DNA from: a virus
Virus record (IMG/VR): IMGVR_UViG_3300007512_002515
Coordinates: 114,345-178,344 of that record
Reading direction: 5' to 3' (one strand)
DNA: 64,000 nt
Both the position numbers and the translations under genes were made by a program. Position 1 is the first letter of the stretch. Each line of letters starts with the position of its first letter. This document shows positions 9,167 to 18,325 of this stretch, piece after piece. The notes under the pieces are model-generated. The model was not told where the DNA came from and did not search any database. It saw nothing but the letters and a program-made list of their open reading frames with translations.

Positions 9167-9562
9167 ATGAGTTATTCAGGTAAAGTTATAGACCATTTTG
9201 AGAACCCAAAAAATGTAGGAAGCTTCGATCAGGATGACCCTAGTGTTGGTACTGGGATTGTAGGCGCTCCAGCTTGCGGTGATGTAATGAAGCTTCAACT
9301 TAAAATTAGCGACACCGGCATTATCGAGGATGCCAAATTTAAAACTTTTGGTTGCGGTTCTGCAATTGCATCCACCTCGTTAATAACTGTATGGGTCAAA
9401 GGAAAAACGCTGGAAGAAGCCTCAGAGATAAAAAATACTGATGTTGCAAAAGAGCTTTGTTTACCACCAGTAAAGATCCACTGCTCTGTGTTGGCAGAAG
9501 ACGCGATTAAAGCTGCAATAGAAGACTATAGGAGAAGAAGTGCACTGGACATCAAAAATTGA
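9167..9562 (+). CDS. iscU: IscU/NifU-type Fe-S cluster scaffold
   Basis: 131 aa, about the size of bacterial IscU. The three cluster-binding Cys lie in their usual contexts: P-A-C-G-D-V-M-K-L-Q (residue ~38), F-G-C-G-S-A-I-A-S-T-S (~65) and H-C-S-V-L-A-E-D-A-I (~108). The motif read L-P-P-V-K-I-H-C matches the LPPVK box that the HscA chaperone recognises in IscU. It would assemble 2Fe-2S clusters. No cysteine desulfurase or other isc gene lies beside it, so it would have to work with host IscS/HscA. It sits between the reductase and a ClpP-like protease. Confidence 0.92.
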   Translation: MSYSGKVIDHFENPKNVGSFDQDDPSVGTGIVGAPACGDVMKLQLKISDTGIIEDAKFKTFGCGSAIASTSLITVWVKGKTLEEASEIKNTDVAKELCLPPVKIHCSVLAEDAIKAAIEDYRRRSALDIKN

Positions 9563-10142
9563 TAATAAAATTGAAAAAGTTGAGCTAAGAAAAAGCCCGG
9601 TCATTGTAAGAGTTAATAAATTTGACGAAGAATCAGCAAAAAAGTTTAACGATGAAATGGCTTTAGCACATAACACTGGACAAGATGTGATTCCAGTTGT
9701 TATTGATTCGTACGGAGGACAAGTTTACAGTTTGATGGCGATGATAAGCGCAATAAAGAATGCTGAAATACCCGTCGCTACGATCGTCGAAGGAAAAGCG
9801 ATGTCCTGTGGTGCGATTCTTTTTTCATTCGGTGAAGAGGGTCGCCGTTTTATGGACCCCAATGCAACAGTGATGATTCATGATGTGTCGTCAATGGACA
9901 TGGGGAAAGTAGAAGAATTAAAGGCTGGCGCAAAAGAAGCAGATCGTCTAAACGGTATTGTATACAAGATGATGGCTCAAAATTGTGGCAAGAAAGACGA
10001 TTATTTTATGAAGATTGTCGACAAGAAGAAACACGCAGACTGGTTTCTGGATGCTAAAGAAGCAAAGAAGCATGGGCTTGCAAATCACCTCCGTGTTCCA
10101 AAGCTTTCTATAACGGTCGAAGTTAATATCGAGATGGAGTAA
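9540..10142 (+). CDS. ClpP-like serine protease
   Basis: 200 aa, GTG start overlapping the scaffold gene by 23 bases. S14/ClpP fold: V-I-D-S-Y-G-G-Q-V-Y turn, nucleophile in G-K-A-M-S-C-G-A, catalytic His in V-M-I-H-D-V, and a C-terminal D-A-K-E-A-K-K-H-G-L-A region that supplies the Asp. It could pair with a host Clp ATPase or act in capsid maturation as some phage S14 enzymes do. The gene context is metabolic rather than capsid, so the first is slightly favoured. The propeptide is short or absent. Confidence 0.85.
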   Translation: MHWTSKIDNKIEKVELRKSPVIVRVNKFDEESAKKFNDEMALAHNTGQDVIPVVIDSYGGQVYSLMAMISAIKNAEIPVATIVEGKAMSCGAILFSFGEEGRRFMDPNATVMIHDVSSMDMGKVEELKAGAKEADRLNGIVYKMMAQNCGKKDDYFMKIVDKKKHADWFLDAKEAKKHGLANHLRVPKLSITVEVNIEME

Positions 10143-10146
10143 GGAA

Positions 10147-11106
10147 GTGGATAAAGACTTTTATAATAAATCTAGCTCTGATAGTCTGGGGTGGGAACCG
10201 TCTTGGTTCGGGTGTGAAGAGTTTAATAACGATCTAGTAAAAGCCGTCAAGGAGTGGCAGAAATCATACGGTTTAACAGCGGATGGTCTTGTTGGCCCAA
10301 TGACGTATAGAAGGCTCTGGACCGAAAGGGAGACGAACATTACTGATTGGATGGATGCGTTACCATTAAAACGAACCTATCGAGATGGAGACAAGCACAT
10401 CGTCCACAACGGGCACTTTATTCCCATAGAGTGGGACAAAGTAATTTTGTGGGATGAGTCTGATGGGTTCAAATCAAAAGACGGGTGCTACACAAGCTAT
10501 GCCGGAAAGCCCGATCGTAAACCAACGATGTTTGTCAACCATTGGGACGTATGTCTCAGCGCAGAATCGTGCGCAAAGGTTTTGAATAAGCGTGGAATAT
10601 CAGTACACTTTCTTATTGATAATGACGGTACCATTTTTCAGATGCTAGATACGCAGCATAAGGCATGGCATGCTGGAATTCCTCGCTACGAAGGTGGGAA
10701 CTCAAAGGGAATTGGCGTCGAAATTTCTAATGCATATTACTTGAAATATCAAGACTGGTATACTAAACAGGGTCTAGGGAAAAGACCGGTTCAAGAACAT
10801 GGTTATGTGCATGGAAGAACATTACCTCCGTTTACAGACTTTTATCCTGTCCAACTTGAGGCCCTTAAGGCTCTTTGGAAAGCGATACACACTGGAATTG
10901 GAATACCCTTAGATTATCCTAAGAATGTAGAAGGTCACATCGAAACAGGGGTGCACAAAGAGTGTGAGCGAGGAAAATTTCACGGTTTTTGTAACCATTA
11001 TAATTTCACTCGCGGAAAGATAGATTGTGCCGGATTAGATTTACCGAAACTGCTACAAGATGTTGCTGCTTCTCCTGCTTATTGTATCGATAAAGAACGA
11101 GGATAA
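10147..11106 (+). CDS. Endolysin: peptidoglycan-binding domain plus amidase_2
   Basis: 319 aa, GTG start after AAGGAAG. The N-terminal peptidoglycan-binding repeat (about residues 22-60) contains V-K-E-W-Q-K-S-Y-G-L-T-A-D-G-L-V-G. An N-acetylmuramoyl-L-alanine amidase domain (about 110-310) follows, with the zinc-ligand region V-N-H-W-D, H-F-L-I-D-N-D-G-T-I-F-Q, A-W-H-A-G, G-I-G-V-E-I-S-N and a late H-Y-N-F-T-R-G-K-I-D. It cleaves the bond between sugar chain and stem peptide to release progeny. No signal peptide is seen, so it needs a holin. Holin-like candidates lie at 16561 and 34290 rather than alongside. Confidence 0.9.
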   Translation: MDKDFYNKSSSDSLGWEPSWFGCEEFNNDLVKAVKEWQKSYGLTADGLVGPMTYRRLWTERETNITDWMDALPLKRTYRDGDKHIVHNGHFIPIEWDKVILWDESDGFKSKDGCYTSYAGKPDRKPTMFVNHWDVCLSAESCAKVLNKRGISVHFLIDNDGTIFQMLDTQHKAWHAGIPRYEGGNSKGIGVEISNAYYLKYQDWYTKQGLGKRPVQEHGYVHGRTLPPFTDFYPVQLEALKALWKAIHTGIGIPLDYPKNVEGHIETGVHKECERGKFHGFCNHYNFTRGKIDCAGLDLPKLLQDVAASPAYCIDKERG

Positions 11107-11110
11107 GATA

Positions 11111-11674
11111 ATGCCAGCATGTGATGGAAAGCTTTTTAAAAAATTTAAGCGGGGCTCCGCTTTTGTTGAGACAGGGGCATATCTTGGCGAGGGCGTGCAA
11201 GCTGCACTAAGGGCTGGGTTTGATAAAATCTGGACCGTTGAATTATCTGAGTCGCAGTACAAACATGTAGCCAAGAAATTTTGCGATAATGAAAAAGTTG
11301 TATGTTTATTTGGAGACTCGAGAGACCTTCTTGGGGAGATGCTGTTAAAGTGTAGAGACATGGACCCACTGATTTGGCTTGATGCACATGGCGGTCAATC
11401 AAACACGGGGGATATTACAATGCAAGATATGATTCCGCTTGAGTGTGGTATTATCAATAATGTGATGGAAAAACGAAGTTTTACGATTTTAATCGATGAT
11501 TTCGGCTACAGTAACGACAAGACTCTCCTAGAAGAAAATTGGATTGTTAAAGAAGTAAGAAGAATCTGGCCTGATGCTATTATTACTAGGGAAGACGGTT
11601 GCGGCGATCATCGCGGGGGATACCGGACTATGCCCGGTTTTGTCTTAGCAGTGCGTGTGGAAAATAAAATCTAG
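11111..11674 (+). CDS. SAM-dependent methyltransferase-like protein
   Basis: 187 aa from the ATG at 11111; the longer frame from 11060 overlaps the endolysin and is unlikely. A Rossmann-type start is visible: E-T-G-A-Y-L-G-E-G-V (motif I-like glycine loop), then W-T-V-E-L-S-E (acidic end of strand 2), G-D-S-R-D-L-L and L-I-W-L-D-A-H-G-G (strand 4), then F-T-I-L-I-D-D-F-G-Y. This is compatible with class I methyltransferases of the FkbM-like type. The substrate is unknown. It lies between the endolysin and glutamine synthetase. Confidence 0.6.
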   Translation: MPACDGKLFKKFKRGSAFVETGAYLGEGVQAALRAGFDKIWTVELSESQYKHVAKKFCDNEKVVCLFGDSRDLLGEMLLKCRDMDPLIWLDAHGGQSNTGDITMQDMIPLECGIINNVMEKRSFTILIDDFGYSNDKTLLEENWIVKEVRRIWPDAIITREDGCGDHRGGYRTMPGFVLAVRVENKI

Positions 11675-11743
11675 TGATTCAACGATTTACTGAGTGATGG
11701 AGTAGCGTAGTATTATTGCGTATATTCTGCTATAGGAGAAAAC

Positions 11744-12754
11744 ATGAAAGTAGCGCATATTGACTATATTTGGGTAGACGGGTTTGATGTACCATCAATT
11801 AGGTCAAAGACGAAGGTAGGTCCCATCACAACTAACGATGAGGGCCAATCCGCGATAGAAATAACACAGTGGAATTTTGATGGCTCATCGACCGGCCAGG
11901 CTTCGACGAGCGAGTCTGAAAGACTTCTAACACCTGTTCGTCTTTACCAGGTGTCACCAAGCCAGTACATGGTACTTTGTGAGGTGGAGGACGTTGATGG
12001 AACAGCACATTCTACAAACCATAGAGCTGTTCTGCGAGAGTATCTTACGGAAAATCCGACCAAAAATCTTTGGCTTGGTTTCGAACAAGAATATTTTTTA
12101 ACTGATAATAGAAGTAAGAATATGTTTTGGGCGGGTGAAGTAGAGCCGCCAAACACACCCATGTATTATTGTTCTTCTGGTGGGGACAGAGTGATGAAAC
12201 GAGGCTTAGTAAGAGCCCACGCTGATATTTGCTGGTCAATGGGAATTCAGGTTGTTGGATATAACGCTGAAGTCGCTCCAAGTCAATGGGAATTTCAATG
12301 TTTCGGTGAAGACACGCTAAAGGCATGTGATGATTTATGGGTTTCAAGATATATGTTGTCACTTCTCGCCGAGAACGATGGCGTTGGTGTCGATTGGTCC
12401 CCCAAGCCACATACAGGATGGAACGGCTCAGGTTGTCATACTAATTTTTCAACCGAGGAGATGCGGACAGGTACGGACAACGAGAAGTTGTATAATAGCA
12501 TTTTAGAAAAGATGTCCATGAACCATACCTCAACGATATCAGAATATGGCGAAGGGAATAATGATAGATTAGTGGGAGCGTATGAGACATCTAGTTTCGA
12601 GAAGTTTTCGTACGGCGTCGCCGACCGTAGTGCTTCTGTTAGGATTCCCACATCGACAGTCGACAACGAGTGGAAAGGGTATTTAGAGGACCGACGACCT
12701 TCTTCAAATTGTGATCCGTACCGAGTCGCAAACCAATTAATAAGATTTGTGTGA
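11744..12754 (+). CDS. glnA: Glutamine synthetase, type II
   Basis: 336 aa, close to the ~350 aa of GSII rather than the ~470 aa of GSI. It makes glutamine from glutamate, ammonia and ATP. Visible: W-N-F-D-G-S-S-T-G-Q (GSII signature, about residues 44-53), W-L-G-F-E-Q-E-Y-F metal-ligand strand, N-A-E-V-A-P-S-Q-W-E-F-Q, the ATP-site-like K-P-H-T-G-W-N-G-S-G-C-H-T-N and the C-terminal R-R-P-S-S-N-C-D-P-Y. All core motifs look intact, so it should be active. It is preceded by TATAGGAGA. It is followed at 9 bases by malate synthase, forming a GS-aceB-aceA-ThyX run. Glutamine is the amide donor for nucleotide synthesis. Confidence 0.94.
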   Translation: MKVAHIDYIWVDGFDVPSIRSKTKVGPITTNDEGQSAIEITQWNFDGSSTGQASTSESERLLTPVRLYQVSPSQYMVLCEVEDVDGTAHSTNHRAVLREYLTENPTKNLWLGFEQEYFLTDNRSKNMFWAGEVEPPNTPMYYCSSGGDRVMKRGLVRAHADICWSMGIQVVGYNAEVAPSQWEFQCFGEDTLKACDDLWVSRYMLSLLAENDGVGVDWSPKPHTGWNGSGCHTNFSTEEMRTGTDNEKLYNSILEKMSMNHTSTISEYGEGNNDRLVGAYETSSFEKFSYGVADRSASVRIPTSTVDNEWKGYLEDRRPSSNCDPYRVANQLIRFV

Positions 12755-12763
12755 GGGAATGCT

Positions 12764-14308
12764 GTGTCGTTAAAATTTACTGTTGATTTAACCGAAGAGC
12801 AGGCGTCTGTATTGTCTCTTGATGTTATAACATTTTTAGACGCCTTATGTGAAGAGTTCAGTCTTACGATTGCTCATCTTCTGGATGAGCGTGGGGGATT
12901 TACACCTGGTTTTCTGGAAGAAACGAAGTGGATACGAGAAAGCCAGTGGAAGATTGCGGATTTCTCAAAAGACCTCGAAGACAGACGTGTCGAAATTACT
13001 GGTCCTCCCGATCGAAAAATGATAATCAACGCATTGAATTCCGGCGCGAATGTGTACATGGCAGACTTTGAGGACTCCAATTCTCCGACGTGGAGCAACT
13101 GTGTAAATGGCCAGATAAATTTGCGCGATGCGATTCATAACGAGATTGATTTTCATGATGAGAAAAGAGACAAAATGTACTCCCTCGGCTCCGAGCTAGC
13201 AGTGTTATTTGTTCGTCCCCGCGGACTTCATTTATCAGAGGGTCATGTGATTCATGATTTGTGGGATGCGCCAATTCCAGCAGCGCTCTTCGACTTTGGT
13301 GTTTACATTGCGAATAATATCACCACCCTTGTGGAGACCGGCCGCAGTCCCTATTTTTATCTTCCCAAATTAGAGCACCACAATGAAGCTGCTCTTTGGA
13401 ATAAGATTTTTTCATTTTCTGAAGAATATTTTGGCGTGAAGAATGGAGTTATTAAGGCAACTGTGTTGATTGAAACCCTTCCAGCGGCATTTCAAATGGA
13501 CGAGATATTATACGAATTGCGAGAGCATTCAGTTGGGTTGAATTGCGGTCGGTGGGACTATATTTTTAGTTTCATAAAAACATTTCGAAATGACCCAAAG
13601 TATATTGTTCCTGATCGAGATGAAGTGGGTATGACGCAACATTTTATGCAGTCCTACTCGAGACTCTTAATACAAACATGTCACCGCCGGGGAGCGCATG
13701 CGATGGGCGGTATGGCTGCTCAGATACCTATAAAGAACGACCCTGTAGCGAACTCAACCGCGATTAGAAAGGTAGAGCAAGACAAGATTCGGGAAGTAAT
13801 GGATGGACATGACGGCACATGGGTAGCGCATCCAGGATTAGTGGCAATCGCAAAAAAAGTTTTCGATGAATATCTTATCACGCCCAACCAAATTAACAGA
13901 CCTCTATCAAATATTGAGATATCAACTGAAGACTTGGTGGAAGTTCCTGTAGGATCTTTCACAGAGGAAATGTTAAGAAAAAATATAAAAATTGGATATG
14001 AATATATGAAGGCCTGGGTTGCGGGGTCTGGGTGCGTGCCTCTTAACAATTTAATGGAAGACGCCGCCACTGCTGAGATATCTCGTGCACAGACCTGGCA
14101 GTGGTTGCGGCATAACGTAATGCTTGATAACGGAGCTGTTGTGACGCAAGAGTATTTAGGCGCACTGTTTCAGGAAGAATTGATTGGTGAGTGCGGAGTA
14201 GCGTATGATCTATGGCACATATTGTGCTTTCAAAATAATATGGATGAGTTTTTAACACTACAAGCCTATAATAGCTTGGAATTAAATGGAAAATTGGAGA
14301 TTCTCTGA
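12764..14308 (+). CDS. aceB: Malate synthase A
   Basis: 514 aa, GTG start after GAGGGA, near the ~530 aa of bacterial malate synthase A. It condenses glyoxylate with acetyl-CoA to malate. Recognisable are [18 protein letters not shown] (residues ~78-95), [14 protein letters not shown] (acidic metal site), R-P-R-G-L-H, a Y-L-P-K-L-E-H-H segment, [11 protein letters not shown] and G-L-N-C-G-R-W-D-Y. The stop overlaps the isocitrate lyase ATG by one base, as in bacterial aceBA operons. No truncation is seen. Confidence 0.95.
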   Translation: MSLKFTVDLTEEQASVLSLDVITFLDALCEEFSLTIAHLLDERGGFTPGFLEETKWIRESQWKIADFSKDLEDRRVEITGPPDRKMIINALNSGANVYMADFEDSNSPTWSNCVNGQINLRDAIHNEIDFHDEKRDKMYSLGSELAVLFVRPRGLHLSEGHVIHDLWDAPIPAALFDFGVYIANNITTLVETGRSPYFYLPKLEHHNEAALWNKIFSFSEEYFGVKNGVIKATVLIETLPAAFQMDEILYELREHSVGLNCGRWDYIFSFIKTFRNDPKYIVPDRDEVGMTQHFMQSYSRLLIQTCHRRGAHAMGGMAAQIPIKNDPVANSTAIRKVEQDKIREVMDGHDGTWVAHPGLVAIAKKVFDEYLITPNQINRPLSNIEISTEDLVEVPVGSFTEEMLRKNIKIGYEYMKAWVAGSGCVPLNNLMEDAATAEISRAQTWQWLRHNVMLDNGAVVTQEYLGALFQEELIGECGVAYDLWHILCFQNNMDEFLTLQAYNSLELNGKLEIL

Positions 14309-15546
14309 TGACAGCTAATAATCGATGGGACGGAATTACCCGCCCTTACTCCGCTGAGCAGGTAGATAAATTACGCGGCTCATTTCGTGAAAACTATGGT
14401 TTCGCAACACACGTTGCAACAAAGCTTTGGAACCAATTATGCTCTGAGCCCTACGTTCATGCAATGGGAGCTGTGACTGGAAATCAAGCGATGCAGATGG
14501 TCAAGGCCGGTACACCCTCGATTTATTGCTCTGGATGGCAAGTCGCCGCCGACGCGAATGATTCTCATTCCATGTACCCGGACCAAAGTTTATATGCGGT
14601 AAACAGTGTTCCAATGCTTATTGAAAAAATAAATAATGCTCTTCGTCGTGCCGACCAGGTCGAATGGATTGAAAATTGCGGGTCAATAAGAGACTGGTTC
14701 GCACCGATTGTTGCAGATGCAGAAGCAGGTTTCGGTGGAAACCTCAATGCGTTTGAATTGATGCAAGCAATGATTCGCGCCGGCGCAGCAGGGGTGCATT
14801 TTGAAGACCAGTTATCTTCGGCCAAGAAGTGTGGTCATTTAGGCGGAAAAGTTCTTGTACCGACCAGCGAGTTTGTTAAGAAATTGATAGCTGCTCGGCT
14901 AGCAGCGGATGTGATGGATGTACCAACTATTTTAATTGCCCGTACCGATGCCGATTCAGCCCGTTTGATAACGTTAGATGTTGATCCTATAGACCAACAA
15001 TTTATTACATCAAATGAACGAACCGCAGAAGGATTTTATCATATCACTGGCGGGATAGATATGGCCATATCTCGAGGCTTGGCGTATGCGCCGTATGCCG
15101 ACCTTCTTTGGTGCGAAACCAGCACGCCTGATTTAGCAGAGGCGCAAAAATTCGCTGACGCTATACATGAAAAATTTCCCGGTAAGATGCTGGCGTATAA
15201 TTGTTCACCTTCTTTTAACTGGCGCGCGAACCTCGATGATGAAACTATTGCAAAGTTTCAAAATTCTTTGGGGGAAATGGGTTACAAATTTCAGTTTATC
15301 ACCTTGGCTGGTTTTCATTGCTTGAATTATTCAATGTTCAATTTAGCGCTGGATTACAATAAGCGAGATATGTCTGCATACGCCGAACTTCAAGCTGCTG
15401 AATTTGCCGCTGAAGATATTGGATATACTGCTACAAAGCACCAACGTGAAGTAGGAACAGGATATTTCGACGCAGTTGCACAAACGATATCGTCAGATTC
15501 ATCGACTTTAGCTTTAAAAGAGTCCACCGAAGCTGAGCAATTTTAG
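14308..15546 (+). CDS. aceA: Isocitrate lyase
   Basis: 412 aa, a little shorter than the ~430 aa of bacterial enzymes. It cleaves isocitrate to succinate and glyoxylate. The catalytic signature K-K-C-G-H-L-G-G-K is intact at residues 173-181, together with S-G-W-Q-V-A-A-D, metal-site [16 protein letters not shown] and the C-terminal lid region Y-N-C-S-P-S-F-N-W. It overlaps malate synthase by one base and ThyX by one base, so the three should be co-expressed. It supplies both glyoxylate for malate synthase and succinate. Confidence 0.95.
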   Translation: MTANNRWDGITRPYSAEQVDKLRGSFRENYGFATHVATKLWNQLCSEPYVHAMGAVTGNQAMQMVKAGTPSIYCSGWQVAADANDSHSMYPDQSLYAVNSVPMLIEKINNALRRADQVEWIENCGSIRDWFAPIVADAEAGFGGNLNAFELMQAMIRAGAAGVHFEDQLSSAKKCGHLGGKVLVPTSEFVKKLIAARLAADVMDVPTILIARTDADSARLITLDVDPIDQQFITSNERTAEGFYHITGGIDMAISRGLAYAPYADLLWCETSTPDLAEAQKFADAIHEKFPGKMLAYNCSPSFNWRANLDDETIAKFQNSLGEMGYKFQFITLAGFHCLNYSMFNLALDYNKRDMSAYAELQAAEFAAEDIGYTATKHQREVGTGYFDAVAQTISSDSSTLALKESTEAEQF

Positions 15547-16253
15547 TGAGTAGAATTGAATTATATGATGACAAGATAGGCGTTGTTGAATACGTTTCCC
15601 ATATGGGAGAAGACATTACAGTTGTTAATAGCGCCAGGGTTTCTTTTGGGAAACATAAGGATGTAATGGATGACAAAGATAGAAAGCTTATTAAGTATCT
15701 TATCAAACATAAGCATACGTCAACACTCGAACACTGTGTTATAACATATCGGTTCATAGTACCCCTTTTCGTTCGAAGCCAGCATCACCGTCATCGAACA
15801 TGGAGCTATAACGAGATATCACGTCGTTATACTGACGAGAATCTCCGGTTTTATGAGCCAGCAAGTTTCAGAACGCAGCATAAATCCAATCGACAAGCTT
15901 CAAATATTAATGAGCTAAGGGACCCTGTAGTGATACCAGACCTTTCGGATACGGATTATGGTATGACTGCATCTCAAGTTGTCAGTGATCATCACCGACG
16001 TTCTGTAATGTTATACAACGATCTTCTCAGGGTAGGTGTATGCCGCGAACAGGCTCGAGGTGTTCTCTCCCAAAACCTGTACACTGAGTATTACGGAACT
16101 GTCAATTTAAACAATCTTTTAAAGTTTGTTTCGCTTCGAACCCATGACGGTGCCCAATGGGAGATTCAACAAGTAGCAAAAGCTTGTTTAGAAATTGCTA
16201 AAAATTGCTGGCCAGAAACAATAGAAGCCTATCAAGAATTAACATCATCTTGA
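15546..16253 (+). CDS. thyX: FAD-dependent thymidylate synthase
   Basis: 235 aa, GTG start overlapping the isocitrate lyase stop. It makes dTMP from dUMP with flavin chemistry. The family motif RHR(x)nS is present as R-H-R-T-W-S (82-87), continuing Y-N-E-I-S-R-R-Y. The later dUMP-contact region is R-E-Q-A-R-G-V-L-S-Q-N. It supplies thymidylate, which frees the ThyA-fold enzyme at 23041 for a different reaction. Confidence 0.94.
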   Translation: MSRIELYDDKIGVVEYVSHMGEDITVVNSARVSFGKHKDVMDDKDRKLIKYLIKHKHTSTLEHCVITYRFIVPLFVRSQHHRHRTWSYNEISRRYTDENLRFYEPASFRTQHKSNRQASNINELRDPVVIPDLSDTDYGMTASQVVSDHHRRSVMLYNDLLRVGVCREQARGVLSQNLYTEYYGTVNLNNLLKFVSLRTHDGAQWEIQQVAKACLEIAKNCWPETIEAYQELTSS

Positions 16254-16277
16254 TTCAAGAAAGCTTATCTTTTGCTC

Positions 16278-16288
16278 TATATTTAAGA
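16278..16288 (+). promoter_or_regulatory. TATATTTAAGA motif (possible phage promoter element)
   Basis: An 11-base AT-rich motif 32 bases before the next ATG. The same word, with small changes, occurs in front of genes at 30325, 34940 and 56593. Its role is inferred; see the findings. Confidence 0.35.
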
Positions 16289-16319
16289 GCTGGATAGTTT
16301 GTTTCGGCGGTAATATAAT

Positions 16320-16556
16320 ATGTCAAAATGTGATAGCGGTTCTAGTATTTTACGGTTAAGAGCTCTTAGGGAGCAATTATGTGGTAAAGAACAAGAATGG
16401 AAGTCGGCATTTGAGGTACGTGATGAAGTTGTACAAAGGTTAGTGGATATACACACTTACTCTGGGTTGGATGACGCTGAAATGGAGGTTATTCATGAAA
16501 AGCTTGGTTGCATTTTAGAATACCTTCAAATAACACCTGACGAAGACACGGAGTAA
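16320..16556 (+). CDS. Small protein of unknown function
   Basis: 78 aa, helical and charged, with two Cys. It resembles no family I know. TATAAT sits directly before its ATG (16314-16319), and the ribosome binding site is weak (GGCGG). It is the first gene after a 66-base gap and is followed 4 bases later by a membrane-anchored coiled-coil gene, so the two are probably co-transcribed. Confidence 0.6.
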   Translation: MSKCDSGSSILRLRALREQLCGKEQEWKSAFEVRDEVVQRLVDIHTYSGLDDAEMEVIHEKLGCILEYLQITPDEDTE

Positions 16557-16560
16557 GATT

Positions 16561-16884
16561 ATGCCTGAAGAAACTAATGGATGGAGCGAATATTCTAGGC
16601 TTGTTTTAAAAGAACTTGAAACGCTAGCAACAAGTATCCAAGCACTAAATGCTGAGATTCAAGAGCTTAAGCAAGAAATTGCTAGAATGAGAGAGAGGGA
16701 AGACCGGGTAGACGAGCTTCGTGCCTGGAAAGAAAAGATTGATGAAGTTGCATCGCCCTCTCAGCTCGGAACGATGACAAAAGAAGTAGAAGACCTGAAG
16801 CTTTTTAAGACAAAGGCAATAACTGCTTTTGTGGTGGTCCAATTCGTTATGGCTGCCTTTGCTTGGGCTATAAATTATCTGTAA
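16561..16884 (+). CDS. Coiled-coil protein with C-terminal membrane anchor (XhlA-like)
   Basis: 107 aa. A long N-terminal coiled coil (about residues 10-80, rich in E/L/K/R heptads) is followed by one hydrophobic segment (about 88-106, A-I-T-A-F-V-V-V-Q-F-V-M-A-A-F-A-W). This layout resembles XhlA-type haemolysin/holin accessory proteins. A lysis role is inferred only from this architecture. The following 138 bases contain hairpins. Confidence 0.55.
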   Translation: MPEETNGWSEYSRLVLKELETLATSIQALNAEIQELKQEIARMREREDRVDELRAWKEKIDEVASPSQLGTMTKEVEDLKLFKTKAITAFVVVQFVMAAFAWAINYL

Positions 16885-16899
16885 ATCTCGATAATTTCT

Positions 16900-16920
16900 G
16901 TTATCATAACATATGATAAC
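16900..16920. other. Intergenic hairpin 1 (9-bp perfect stem)
   Basis: Inverted repeat GTTATCATA / TATGATAAC with a 3-base loop in the 138-base gap at 16885-17022. No T-run follows directly, so it is not a standard terminator. It is followed by a second imperfect hairpin at 16935-16970 (ACCCC/GGGGT outer arms, ATCAT/ATGAT inner arms). Confidence 0.55.
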
Positions 16921-16993
16921 TTGGATTCCGCTCAACCCCAGCAATCATACCTTGAATGATTATCGGGGGTGGTTACAAATGAATCATGACTCC

Positions 16994-16999
16994 TATAAT
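16994..16999 (+). promoter_or_regulatory. Possible -10 box (TATAAT)
   Basis: A perfect TATAAT 24 bases before the ATG at 17023. The best -35 candidate, TTACAA at 16973-16978, is only 15 bases away, so support is modest. Confidence 0.35.
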
Positions 17000-17022
17000 A
17001 TGATTAGTGAAATGGAGGAAAC

Positions 17023-17256
17023 ATGAACACTAATGAACTAAAAATGAATGATGATGCAATCAATCATCTCGCAAAGCTTCTGCAAATGGCTATTTTAACT
17101 GGTACTGATATTATGGACAATCTTCGTTCTGCTACATTTGTTGTACACAACGATGAGCTTCATATCCATCCAGATTATCATGAAGCGTTTGAGCAGAATA
17201 TTCAAAATATGATGTCTGCCTTGGCAACTGAAGAAGAAGTTGAAGAAGTTGAGTGA
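17023..17256 (+). CDS. Small acidic protein of unknown function
   Basis: 77 aa, start after GGAGG. Predicted helical, with H-N-D-E-L-H-I-H-P-D-Y-H in the middle and an E/V-rich end. No family is recognised. It overlaps the next (NTP pyrophosphatase-like) gene by 17 bases, suggesting translational coupling. Confidence 0.65.
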   Translation: MNTNELKMNDDAINHLAKLLQMAILTGTDIMDNLRSATFVVHNDELHIHPDYHEAFEQNIQNMMSALATEEEVEEVE

Positions 17257-17623
17257 CAAATTAGACCAAATGTTCGCCCGGCGGACAGCGTTTATGACAC
17301 GCTTAAAGGGAAAGAAGCCAGCTGAGTATCCAGATTGGCCGATCGATTTGTCAGATAAACGAAACCAACAGCACGTAAGAGATATGGCTCTAAGGGGTGT
17401 TGAGGAAATGTTCGAGGCATTGCAGCATCTCAAAAACTGGAAACCGCATAGAGACACAGAGGTTCATGAATTTGATAGAAGCGAATTTTTGGAGGAGGTT
17501 GTTGATGCGTTTAACTACTTTATGTCAGTACTTGTCTTGACTGGAGTCGATGCTGAAGAGCTTTTTAGCGCGTACTGTGAAAAAGACCAGATAATTCATG
17601 ATCGGTTGGATGAGGGTTATTGA
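17240..17623 (+). CDS. All-alpha NTP pyrophosphatase (dUTPase/dCTPase or MazG-like)
   Basis: 127 aa. The metal-binding helices typical of all-alpha NTP pyrophosphatases are visible: R-G-V-E-E-M-F-E-A-L-Q-H (E-E..E) and F-L-E-E-V-V-D-A-F-N-Y-F (E..D..N). The family includes dimeric dUTPases, MazG and T4 gp56 (dCTPase/dUTPase). If the ThyA-fold enzyme at 23041 makes hydroxymethyl-dCMP, a gp56-like activity here would clear dCTP and dUTP and supply dCMP. That role is inference. Substrate cannot be read from sequence. Confidence 0.65.
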   Translation: MKKLSDKLDQMFARRTAFMTRLKGKKPAEYPDWPIDLSDKRNQQHVRDMALRGVEEMFEALQHLKNWKPHRDTEVHEFDRSEFLEEVVDAFNYFMSVLVLTGVDAEELFSAYCEKDQIIHDRLDEGY

Positions 17624-17644
17624 TCGACGATATTTAATGACGTT

Positions 17645-18325
17645 ATGCAGCAATTCAAGCGTCAACTTCAAAGAAAAATTCGAATATTAAAATCTGAGCT
17701 AAAAATGCTCCAAAATTATTATGACGAATCGTATAACCTTTTTAAAGAGTATGAGCAGGAATGGCTTAGCGATTTAAATCACTTTCAAAAAAAATTTAAG
17801 GGCCCTCAACCAGTTGATGAAACCCCCGATACGACAGCAACAGGCGTGGGGTATAAGCTGGGACAAGCTGAAGAACGAAAAAATCATGATACAGCCGAGC
17901 AACCAGAGAAATTTCATCCGGAATGGGCAAAAAAATTATTTCGTAAGATTGCTATGTTGACGCATCCAGACCGCGCGATGCCAGAAGACAAAGCTAGGTT
18001 GGAAGCGTTATTTTTAAAAGCATCCACAGCACTAGAAAGCGAAGATCATGAAGAATTATTATCACTCGCTTTAGATCTCGGAATTTCGATTGATATAGAT
18101 GCACCCGAGCTTAGACCTCTTCTCGAAAAGCGTGTCGCTCAAGTGAAGGAAAAAATAGCTTCTTTAGAATGTGACATTCCATGGATCTGGGGCGAAGGAT
18201 TCGGTCTCCTTGAAATACGAATTCCTCTTTTAAGAGCAGTATTAGCTAATGATGGAATCGATACAAACGATGAAGAATTAAGAACTGAGATTAGTAAAAG
18301 AGAGAGCGAAAATGATACCGGGTGA
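17645..18325 (+). CDS. J-domain protein
   Basis: 226 aa. An N-terminal coiled coil (about 1-50) and a linker are followed by L-F-R-K-I-A-M-L-T-H-P-D-R (HPD at 107-109) with K-A-S-T-A-L-E after it, the core of a DnaJ J-domain. J-domains stimulate DnaK-type ATPases, so it may recruit host DnaK. The C-terminal helical region (about 150-226) is not recognised and carries no zinc or G/F domain. A phage GroEL is encoded at 44874. Confidence 0.75.
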   Translation: MQQFKRQLQRKIRILKSELKMLQNYYDESYNLFKEYEQEWLSDLNHFQKKFKGPQPVDETPDTTATGVGYKLGQAEERKNHDTAEQPEKFHPEWAKKLFRKIAMLTHPDRAMPEDKARLEALFLKASTALESEDHEELLSLALDLGISIDIDAPELRPLLEKRVAQVKEKIASLECDIPWIWGEGFGLLEIRIPLLRAVLANDGIDTNDEELRTEISKRESENDTG

